Positions 34,176-40,898 of a stretch of DNA of 62,205 nt are shown piece after piece. This DNA is from Acidobacteriota bacterium. GTDB lineage: Bacteria; Acidobacteriota; Vicinamibacteria; Vicinamibacterales; 2-12-FULL-66-21. A program made the position numbers and the translations under genes. Under the pieces are notes generated by a model, which worked only from the letters and a program-made list of their open reading frames with translations, was not told the origin of the DNA and searched no databases. Positions within the stretch are counted from its first letter, which is position 1. Each line of letters begins with the position of its first letter. The DNA lies in assembly GCA_003222675.1 (NCBI GenBank), contig QHWT01000052.1:1-62205 (forward strand), given 5' to 3'.

Positions 34176-35798
34176 TCAAGCCCACTGATAGAATCGGTCG
34201 ACGGCTGCGATCTCCTGGTTGCGCCGGTCGGCGTCCCATCCCAACTCGTCTCCCGCGATTCGGGCGGCGCTCTCAACCAGGCCGGCGCCGGGATGACCGC
34301 CCGCGCCAAGCTCCGTCCGCCGAATGACGATGTCGGCGAGCGTGCACGCCATCTCGTGGCGGATGACGTAAACTACTTCCGCGCCAATCGCCGTCTGCCC
34401 GCTGACGAGAGGCATGCGCCAGTCGCTCTGCTCCGCCATGATGCGCACGATCTGTGCGCATCGATCGCCGTAGACCGCTGTGAGTCGACGAATGATCGGC
34501 GGCGCGAGTTCGAGCCCCACAGCGCGAGCCGTTTCAATCGCGAGCGCCTCGTGATCCGCGATGCCGGCACCTGAGAGCGGCTCTCGATCGCTCGCTGATG
34601 CACGCACGCTGACGCCGAGTCGGCGCGCGGCGGTGTTGACCGCACGCGCGGCCACGCCACGCGCGGTCGTGTATTTCACGCCTATCACGGTCATCGCACC
34701 AGGGGCGCCGTGTCCATGGTGATCGAGGATGCGTGGCGCCGACAGCAGATCTGCGCGTCCGCCGCGGCCCCGCTCGGCGGGGACGATGCCGCGATGGACG
34801 AGCAGCACCTCGTCGCGCGTGAGCTTCAACGCCGGGAACGCCTCGTTCGCTTCGGCGATGAACGCGTCTACTTCCGCCGGCGAGATCGGCAGGTCGTCGG
34901 GATTCTTGAAGCCCGCGGACTGGCTGGTGCCGATGAGCGCGCGGCCGCGCCAGGGAACGAGGGTCAACATGCGACCGTCGCGGGTGGGTGCCGCCAGGGC
35001 GATGTCGCTCGCTCGCCTCGAGGTCACAAGATTCATCGCCTTGACGAACAGGCACTCGCGAGAGACGCCGAACCTGCGCATGAGCTCACCGGCGTGCGCG
35101 CCGGCGGCGTTGAGAGTGAGGCGGGCGTGAACGTCGATTTCCTCACCGGTCAGACGATCGCGGATGCGCATGCCGGAGATGGCGCCGCTCTCCCGGAGCG
35201 GTACAGTGGCTTCCGCATAGTTTGCGAGCCGCGCGCCGCGCGCGTCGGCCGTTTCGGCGAACGCAGTCGCGAGCCGGCTGGTCTCGACGATCTGGTAGTC
35301 GTACCACATCGCGCCGCCGGTGAGACCGTCCGCGCGGACGCCGGGAAACAGCTTGAGCGTCGCGGCGCGAGAGGTAAGACGCGGCGGCGGCAGGTGGAGC
35401 TCGGGCTCGACGTCGTCGTTGCGATGACGGCCCATCCACCGGTCAATACGGAACGCGACGCGCAGCGCGAGGCGGTTCTTGATGACCGAGCGGTACGTGC
35501 CGACGATGAACGGCAGCGGACGAAGAAGACGCGGCGCCATGCGCGCGAGCGCGCGCCGCTCGCGGATCGATTCGCGCGCGCGATCGAGGCGTCCCGACTG
35601 CAGCGAGCGCAGCCCTCCGTGCGCGGTCTTCTGATGGTTGAACGATGTGGCGGCGCCGAAATCGCCGGCGTCGACCAGCGCGACGCGGAGCCGGCGTCGC
35701 GCGGCTTCGAGTGCGATCGCCAGTCCGTAGATGCCGCCGCCGACCACGAGAATGTCGTAGGTCGTTTCGGTGAACGCTTCCAGCTCGCGCGCGCGCAT
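34176..35798 (-). CDS. FAD-dependent glycerol-3-phosphate dehydrogenase family protein
   Basis: 540 residues, typical for GlpD. The N-terminus DILVVGGGIYGLAIALEAARR is the FAD-binding loop; HGGLRSLQSGRL and GGAMWYDYQIVETSRLA are conserved GlpD segments; TLVPWRGRALIGTSQ and GVKYTTARGVA complete the DAO domain. The C-terminal ~110 residues are helical, as in GlpD/GlpA. It oxidises glycerol-3-phosphate to DHAP at the membrane, passing electrons to quinone; a related substrate is possible because Thr/Ser-rich surroundings differ. A TATAAG hexamer lies 11 nt upstream of the ATG. Confidence 0.88.
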   Translation of the reverse strand: MRARELEAFTETTYDILVVGGGIYGLAIALEAARRRLRVALVDAGDFGAATSFNHQKTAHGGLRSLQSGRLDRARESIRERRALARMAPRLLRPLPFIVGTYRSVIKNRLALRVAFRIDRWMGRHRNDDVEPELHLPPPRLTSRAATLKLFPGVRADGLTGGAMWYDYQIVETSRLATAFAETADARGARLANYAEATVPLRESGAISGMRIRDRLTGEEIDVHARLTLNAAGAHAGELMRRFGVSRECLFVKAMNLVTSRRASDIALAAPTRDGRMLTLVPWRGRALIGTSQSAGFKNPDDLPISPAEVDAFIAEANEAFPALKLTRDEVLLVHRGIVPAERGRGGRADLLSAPRILDHHGHGAPGAMTVIGVKYTTARGVAARAVNTAARRLGVSVRASASDREPLSGAGIADHEALAIETARAVGLELAPPIIRRLTAVYGDRCAQIVRIMAEQSDWRMPLVSGQTAIGAEVVYVIRHEMACTLADIVIRRTELGAGGHPGAGLVESAARIAGDELGWDADRRNQEIAAVDRFYQWA

Positions 35799-35828
35799 GC
35801 GTCGCGTATCTTATAGTAGAGGGCACGG

Positions 35829-36050
35829 AGTCCGATTTACTCAGAGGCCACGGAGGCCACAGCGCGGCTGCGCCGCAACCAAACCCGTGGCGCATCCGCG
35901 CTAGCGGCGGGACCCGTGGGCCCGCCGATCTAGTAGAACAAACGCATTCTTGTCAGGAAAACACGTTTTCGCGCGTTTGTTCTACAGAGAATTCTTTTTT
36001 AAGAAGAACTAAATGGCTCCGTGACCTCCGTGGCCTCTGAGTGACTCCGG
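35829..36050. repeat. CACGGAGGCCAC outer inverted repeat enclosing the 135-bp element
   Basis: The left arm (TTACTCAGAGGCCACGGAGG, about 35836-35856) and right arm (ending near 36045, CCTCCGTGGCCTCTGAGTGA) are inverted copies. Between them lies the 135-bp element at 35857-35991, which looks like a secondary insertion into the loop. Confidence 0.75.
35857..35991. repeat. 135-bp dispersed element, copy 1
   Basis: Differs from 50544-50678 at only two of 135 positions, same orientation, no gaps. It contains GCGGCTGCGCCGC, GGGCCCGCC-type stems, a long hairpin with arms GAACAAACGC and GCGTTTGTTC, and a nested GAAAACACGTTTTC palindrome. No open frame of note. Confidence 0.92.
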
Positions 36051-36073
36051 TCCGAACCGTGGCCTCTACACGA

Positions 36074-36832
36074 ATGACTGATAACACCGCGGTTCGCGAC
36101 TATTGGGACCGCCACATCCACGATCTCGAGATCACGCGCCATCCGGTCGGCTCGCCTGGCTTCTTCGCCGATCTCGATCACTATCATTTCGAGAAGCTCC
36201 ACCATCTTCCGCGGCTGATTGACTTCAATGGCTATCGTGCACAGCGTGTGCTGGAGGTCGGATGTGGCGCCGGCACCGATCTGGTGCGCTTCGCGAAAGG
36301 GGGCGCCATCGTCACGGGGGTGGATCTCTCGTCATCGGCCATCGCGCTTGCAAGGCAGAACTTTCAGCAACAGGGACTCGAGGCGGACCTGCGCGAGGCG
36401 GACGGCGAGCACCTGCCCTTCGCGAGCGAGTCGTTCGATTTCATCTACGCACACGGAGTCGTGCAGTACACGGCCAACGACCGGGCCCTCGTCGACGAGT
36501 GCCGGCGTGTGCTGAAGACAGGCGGCGCCGCCGTGTTCCAGGCCTACAACCGAATCTCCTGGCTGAACGCGCTCTCCAAACTGATGAAGGTCGGCCTCGA
36601 GCACGAGGACGCGCCGGTGCTGAAGAAATACAGCGCGGCGGAGTTCCGCGCCGTGCTCTCGGGGTTTCGCGACGTCCGCATCTTCGAGGAGCGGTTTCCC
36701 GTGAAGTCGCGGCTGCACGGCGGATGGAAGGGGATGCTGTTCAACACGTTCTTCGTCGGCACGTTCAACGCGCTGCCGCGCGCGTGGGTGCGCCGATTCG
36801 GCTGGCACCTGGTGGCCTTCTGCCGCAAATGA
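36074..36832 (+). CDS. Class I SAM-dependent methyltransferase
   Basis: 252 residues from ATG at 36074. VLEVGCGAGTDLVRFAKGGAIVTGVDLS (motif I and post-I), ADGEHLPFASESFDFIYAHGVVQYT and VDECRRVLKTGGAAVFQAYN define a UbiE/Methyltransf_11 domain. The N-terminal VRDYWDRHIHDLEITRHPVGSPGFFADLD segment occurs in a recognisable subgroup of hypothetical methyltransferases. The gene overlaps dapF by ATGA. Substrate unknown. Confidence 0.88.
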   Translation: MTDNTAVRDYWDRHIHDLEITRHPVGSPGFFADLDHYHFEKLHHLPRLIDFNGYRAQRVLEVGCGAGTDLVRFAKGGAIVTGVDLSSSAIALARQNFQQQGLEADLREADGEHLPFASESFDFIYAHGVVQYTANDRALVDECRRVLKTGGAAVFQAYNRISWLNALSKLMKVGLEHEDAPVLKKYSAAEFRAVLSGFRDVRIFEERFPVKSRLHGGWKGMLFNTFFVGTFNALPRAWVRRFGWHLVAFCRK

Positions 36833-37620
36833 CGGTGGTCAAGGCGCACGCATACGGCAACGATTTCCTCCTCGTGGAGGAGCAGTCCGCGCCGCCCCTC
36901 GCGGATCGCGCCGCACTGACGCGCGCCATGTGCGAGCGTCACCGCGGCATCGGCGCCGATGGCGTCATCTTTTACAGCGACGGGCCGCGCGGCGCGTCGA
37001 TGCGTCTTCTGAATGCGGATGGCAGCCCGTCGGAGATTTCGGGAAACGGCGTGCGCTGCCTCGCAGCGTGGCTGACGCGCACGCGCGGGCTCCGGCCCGG
37101 GAGCTCACTCGAGATCACGACCGACGCCGGCGTGAAGACGCTGGATCTGCTCGCGACCGACGGGCGCCGCCTCACCTTCCGCGCGGCGATGGGTCCGCCG
37201 GAGCAGGTGGAACAGCGCATGATCGATGTGCACGGGGAAACCATAGAAGCCGTCACGCTCCGCATCGGCAATCCCCAATGCGTCGTCCTCGGCGAGGTGA
37301 ACGAGGATCGTCTCTATCGAATCGCCTCGCGACTGGCCGTGCACCGGACGTTTCCTGAAGGCACGAACGTGGAACTGGCCACGGTTGAACGTCCGGATCG
37401 CGTGCGCATTCTGATCTGGGAGCGCGGTGTCGGGCCGACCGAAGCGTCGGGCACCGGCGCCTGCGCGGCCGCGGTCGCGGCGATGTCCTTCGGCGGCGCC
37501 GCGCGCGACGTGGAGGTGAGCTCTCCCGGGGGCACGCAGCGCGTCGAGTGGCGTTCGTCCGGATTGTTCCTTACAGGTTGGTCGGAAGTGGTCCTGGATG
37601 GCCGATGGATTGACATTTAA
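36829..37620 (+). CDS. dapF: Diaminopimelate epimerase
   Basis: 263 residues. AHAYGNDFLLVE, MRLLNADGSPSEISGNGVRC with catalytic Cys near residue 76, RIGNPQCVV, EGTNVELATV and ERGVGPTEASGTGACAAA with the second catalytic Cys near residue 210. Converts LL- to meso-diaminopimelate for lysine and peptidoglycan. Both cysteines are present. It overlaps the methyltransferase upstream; other lysine-pathway genes are not adjacent. Confidence 0.95.
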   Translation: MTVVKAHAYGNDFLLVEEQSAPPLADRAALTRAMCERHRGIGADGVIFYSDGPRGASMRLLNADGSPSEISGNGVRCLAAWLTRTRGLRPGSSLEITTDAGVKTLDLLATDGRRLTFRAAMGPPEQVEQRMIDVHGETIEAVTLRIGNPQCVVLGEVNEDRLYRIASRLAVHRTFPEGTNVELATVERPDRVRILIWERGVGPTEASGTGACAAAVAAMSFGGAARDVEVSSPGGTQRVEWRSSGLFLTGWSEVVLDGRWIDI

Positions 37621-37746
37621 ACATCGAAGAGTCGAAGGAAGACTGAAGGAGTCGAAGGATCCATCAAACAGAAACGCGTCGAAGGTTCTCATAAATAAAT
37701 AGACAGCCCTTCGATTCCTTCGATTCTGCTTCGAGCCCTTCGATTG
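37621..37746. repeat. CGAAGGA inverted repeat at convergent junction
   Basis: The left arm contains ATCGAAGAGTCGAAGGAAG and the right arm CCTTCGATTCCTTCGATTC, imperfect inverted copies around an AT-rich centre (CATAAATAAATAG). It separates dapF from the convergent lipoprotein gene. Confidence 0.8.
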
Positions 37747-38319
37747 TCAAGACTTCCTGCGGCGCGCCGGGCGCTGCGGGATCCCTTCGACCTCGTTCAG
37801 CGCCGCCTCCAGCCGCGAACGAACCGGGGCCAGCTTCGACGCGACGTCTGCGTAGTTCCCGCCGTCAATCGCTGTGCGCGCTTCTTGCAAGGCTGTCTGC
37901 GTCTCCGTGAGTGTGGCGTGGCTTTTTTGCAGCTCGCGCGCGGGCACGCGCGCGCCTTCCGCGGTCTTGATCCGCGTTTCGAGCTGCTGCGCTCGCGCAG
38001 AAATCTGGCTGAACGCGTTTTCGGCGGTGATTCGCGCGCGCGCCTTGCCGTCAGCGGCCTGACGCGCGGCATCCTGCGCGCGCTCCCGCGCGTCAAGCGC
38101 GTAGCTGAGCGCCTGGCGGTAGTCGCGCTGATCGACCGCATCATGCGATTTCTGCAACGCGGAAGTGGCGGCGGTGTACTCGTCCACCGCGTACTTGTCG
38201 GCGCCCGCCGCGCGTGCGGCGTCGATTGCGCCCTGGGCCTGGTTGATTTCCTTCTGGGGAGGCTCGGAGCAGCCCGCTGCCAGGAGCAGCAGGAGTCCGA
38301 TCGCCGGAAGGCGACGCAT
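37747..38319 (-). CDS. DUF4398-like helical lipoprotein
   Basis: 190 residues. Signal peptide with lipobox LLLLLAAGCSEP (Cys 17), then an almost entirely alpha-helical, Ala-rich protein with regularly spaced Ala/Gln (YTAATSALQKSHDAVDQRDYRQALSYALDARERAQDAAR), resembling the DUF4398/TPR-like helical-hairpin lipoproteins found next to OmpA-like proteins. A TGCTATACT extended -10 ends 7 nt upstream of the ATG. Role unknown; probably periplasmic face of the outer membrane. Confidence 0.78.
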   Translation of the reverse strand: MRRLPAIGLLLLLAAGCSEPPQKEINQAQGAIDAARAAGADKYAVDEYTAATSALQKSHDAVDQRDYRQALSYALDARERAQDAARQAADGKARARITAENAFSQISARAQQLETRIKTAEGARVPARELQKSHATLTETQTALQEARTAIDGGNYADVASKLAPVRSRLEAALNEVEGIPQRPARRRKS

Positions 38320-38326
38320 CGTTCGA

Positions 38327-38335
38327 AGTATAGCA
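38327..38335 (-). promoter_or_regulatory. Extended -10 promoter, TGCTATACT
   Basis: The hexamer TATACT ends at 38327, leaving 7 nt before the ATG at 38319 and no Shine-Dalgarno sequence. Confidence 0.5.
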
Positions 38336-38513
38336 GCAGCAACGAGTAGTGCGGGGCAAGCGAGCGCCGTCCGCCTTCGCGCAAGGCGCTACGGCGAGAC
38401 GGCCTTCGGCCGGAGTTGACGCGCGCAGCGGCCTGCCGCGCCGACGCTCGACGCGAGCCAGCGAGCGAAGGCGGGAGGTGGGGAATCTGAAGGGGCGCCA
38501 CCGAGCGGAGTGA

Positions 38514-39191
38514 ATGATGAAGACGGTTCCGGAGCGAGATCGACCGCGCGAGAAGCTCGAGCGCCTCGGGACGGCAGGTCTCGGCGATAACGAGCTGCTC
38601 GCTATCGTGCTCGGCCACGGCGCCGCGCGGGCCGGCGCTCTGGAGCTCGCCAACGCGGTGCTCGTGTCGGTCGGCGGACTGCACGGGCTCGCGCGCACCT
38701 CGATGGACGAGTTGCGCCGCGTGCCCGGCATCGGCGCGGTCCGTGCCGCACAGCTGATTGCCGCCGTCGAAGCGGGACGCCGCACGCTCGTGCGCCGGGC
38801 GAGCGAGCGTCCGCAGATCATCATCGCGAAGGACGCCGCGGAGCTCCTGCTCCCGCAGTTCGGCAGCCGCGCCGTGGAGCAGTTCGGCGTGGTACTGCTC
38901 GATACGAAGCATCGCGTGCTGCGCATCACGGTGCTCTCCGTCGGCACGCTCGACGCGAGCATTGTCCATCCCCGCGAGGTGTTTCGCGAGGCGGCGAGCG
39001 GCGGCGCCGCCGCGATCGTGCTGTTCCACAATCATCCGTCGGGCGACCCGACGCCGAGCGAGGACGACTTCGCTCTCACGCGCCGTCTCGTGCGGGCAGG
39101 CGAGTTGATGGGCATCACCGTTCTCGATCACCTGATCCTCGCCGAGACGCGCTTCTGCAGCCTGACGGAGGAGATGAAGAAGCTGTCATAA
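38514..39191 (+). CDS. radC: RadC family JAB1/MPN-domain protein
   Basis: 225 residues, usual length. The N-terminal UPF0758 domain has RPREKLERLGTAGLGDNELLAIVLG and a helix-hairpin-helix (RVPGIGAVRAAQLIAAVE); the C-terminal JAMM metal site is HNHPSGDPTPSEDD. The name is historical; a repair role is doubtful, and deubiquitinase-like or nuclease activities have been suggested. GGAG precedes two consecutive ATGs, so the second (38517) is an equally good start. A degenerate relative of the 79-bp repeat lies upstream (about 38370-38420). Confidence 0.93.
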   Translation: MMKTVPERDRPREKLERLGTAGLGDNELLAIVLGHGAARAGALELANAVLVSVGGLHGLARTSMDELRRVPGIGAVRAAQLIAAVEAGRRTLVRRASERPQIIIAKDAAELLLPQFGSRAVEQFGVVLLDTKHRVLRITVLSVGTLDASIVHPREVFREAASGGAAAIVLFHNHPSGDPTPSEDDFALTRRLVRAGELMGITVLDHLILAETRFCSLTEEMKKLS

Positions 39192-39198
39192 TCTTCGG

Positions 39199-39222
39199 AG
39201 GTCGGAGGTCGGAGGTCGGTTT
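39199..39222. repeat. GGAGGTCG tandem array
   Basis: Three units of the same 8-bp sequence as 8265-8325, between radC and larC. Confidence 0.75.
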
Positions 39223-39240
39223 CGGTTGCTGGTTCCTCGC

Positions 39241-40506
39241 ATGCTGTATCTGGATTGCTTTTCCGGCGCGTCGGGCGACATGATCCTTGGCGCGTTGCTT
39301 GATCTCGGACTGCCACTTGATGCGCTGAAGGGGGCGCTTGGCAGTCTCGCGATCGAATACGGCAACGTCGCCGCCGATCGCGTGCTCCGGGCGGGCGTAT
39401 CGGCGACGAAGTTCCGTCTCGTCGAGCATGCCGCGTCAGATCCCGCGCAGTCCGATCAACACCAGCATCACCACCTCAAACACATCGTCGCAGCGATCCG
39501 GCGTTCCGCGCTATCCAAGGAAGGACAGGATCGTGCGGTGCACCTGTTCGAGCGGCTGGCGGATGCGGAAGCGGCCATCCACCACACGCCGATCGAACGT
39601 GTCCACCTTCACGAGGTCGGCGCCCTCGACTCGATCATCGACATCGTAGGCGCAGTGTACGGCTTCGAGTGGTTCCGGATCGACGACGTCATGTCGTCGC
39701 CGCTGAACGTGGGTGGCGGTACGGTGCGCTGCGCACACGGCGTGTTTCCCGTGCCGGCGCCCGCAACCGCGCGGTTGCTCGCGGGTGTGCCGGTGTACTC
39801 GGATGGTCAGTCCGAGATGGTAACACCGACGGGCGCGCTCCTGGTGACCGGATATGCGAAGCAGTTCGGCCCGCTGCCGGCGATGAGCATCGAGCAGATC
39901 GCGTACGGCGCCGGCGAAAGGGATCCGAAGGAGAGACCGAACGTTCTGCGGATTCTGCGCGGCACGCGTGCCGCCGCGACGAGCGAGGGAGCGGAGCGGG
40001 GCGAAGGGGCCCCCGCGAGCGACCGAGCCGGGGTGTGGGGCAGAGCCCCACGTGATGAAGACGAGCGGATCGTGAAGCTCGAATCGGAGATCGACGACAT
40101 GAACCCGCAGCTGTTCGGGCCGTTGATGGATGCGCTGCACACCGCCGGTGCGCTCGACGTGTTCTACACGCCAGTACAGATGAAGAAGGGACGGCCGGGC
40201 ACGCTCGTCACGATCATCGCGTTCCCGGAGCGCCGCCAGGCGCTCACCGAGATCCTCTTCCGCGAATCGACGACGATCGGCGTTCGATATGAAGAGATGT
40301 CACGCACGCGGCTCGATCGATCGATTGAGTCCGTCGATACGCCGTATGGCCCGGTCCGATTCAAGATCGCACGCCGCGGCGGAGAAGAACTGAACGCTGC
40401 CCCGGAGTTTGACGACTGCGCCCGCCTGGCCGCCGAGCGTGGTGTTTCAATCAAGACCGTGCAGGCTGCAGCGATCAAAGCGCGTTTGGATGGAAGCGCG
40501 CGTTAG
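39241..40506 (+). CDS. larC: Nickel-pincer cofactor biosynthesis protein LarC
   Basis: 421 residues from ATG at 39241. MLYLDCFSGASGDMILGALLDLG, HLHEVGALDSIIDIVG, PLNVGGGTVRCAHGVFPVPAPAT and the C-terminal ESEIDDMNPQ and FYTPVQMKKGRPGT segments are LarC signatures; LarC inserts nickel into the pincer cofactor of lactate racemase-like enzymes. A ~25-residue low-complexity stretch (SEGAERGEGAPASDRAGVWG) falls between the two halves, encoded by a GC-rich repeat-like segment at 39981-40051. No larB, larE or larA is in the window. Confidence 0.92.
   Translation: MLYLDCFSGASGDMILGALLDLGLPLDALKGALGSLAIEYGNVAADRVLRAGVSATKFRLVEHAASDPAQSDQHQHHHLKHIVAAIRRSALSKEGQDRAVHLFERLADAEAAIHHTPIERVHLHEVGALDSIIDIVGAVYGFEWFRIDDVMSSPLNVGGGTVRCAHGVFPVPAPATARLLAGVPVYSDGQSEMVTPTGALLVTGYAKQFGPLPAMSIEQIAYGAGERDPKERPNVLRILRGTRAAATSEGAERGEGAPASDRAGVWGRAPRDEDERIVKLESEIDDMNPQLFGPLMDALHTAGALDVFYTPVQMKKGRPGTLVTIIAFPERRQALTEILFRESTTIGVRYEEMSRTRLDRSIESVDTPYGPVRFKIARRGGEELNAAPEFDDCARLAAERGVSIKTVQAAAIKARLDGSAR
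39981..40051. repeat. In-frame GC-rich repeat-like insert in larC
   Basis: Contains AGCGGGGCGAAGGGGCCCCC and a perfect 7-bp hairpin GTGGGGC-AGA-GCCCCAC (40035-40051). Similar GGGGCGAAGCCCC-type words occur in the metG-tatD spacer (about 43120-43160). Unlike the flanking coding sequence. Confidence 0.6.
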
Positions 40507-40516
40507 CGCGTAGAAG

Positions 40517-40847
40517 ACGGTCTCACGCAAAGGCGCAAAGGCGCAGAGCATGCCGAGGAGGCTGCCATCCGGCGCATTCGCCGCGCCCGCCTTCGGCGGG
40601 CGTAACGGAGGTCACCCGAGATACGAATACAAGCGGCCTCGTTTTTGTACGCCGCTTGTATTCGTAGTCTCGTGTGACCTCCTGCCGCGCCACGCGCGGC
40701 GGCGAATGCGCACGCACGCGCAGCTGCATCTTCAGCGGTCTTCCACGCGCCTGTTGCGCGCCGCTGTCTGGTTTCTATCCATGTGATCCCTTTGATCGCT
40801 GGCTGTTCTTGTGGGCTCTGCGCCTTTGCGCCTCTGCGTGAGACCGT
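40517..40847. repeat. Inverted-repeat-bounded intergenic element, copy 2
   Basis: Arms at 40517-40548 and 40816-40847 are inverted 32-bp copies with one mismatch (ACGGTCTCACGCAAAGGCGC type). The interior carries CGCCCGCCTTCGGCGGGCG, and a hairpin with arms GATACGAATACAAGCGG and CCGCTTGTATTCGTA. No gene inside. Same ends as 8392-8605. Confidence 0.85.
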
Positions 40848-40863
40848 ACGTGGCAGGTGAACA

Positions 40864-40891
40864 TTGCCCGAGAGCGGCAATCCGATAGAAT
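40864..40891 (+). promoter_or_regulatory. metG promoter, TTGCCC-16-TAGAAT
   Basis: TTGCCC at 40864-40869 and TAGAAT at 40886-40891; the -10 ends 7 nt before the metG ATG, with no Shine-Dalgarno sequence, again predicting a leaderless mRNA. Confidence 0.55.
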
Positions 40892-40898
40892 TAATTAG

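Noticed and set aside
35829-36050. Insertion sequence or integron
   Set aside because: No transposase or integrase frame lies within or near the inverted repeats.
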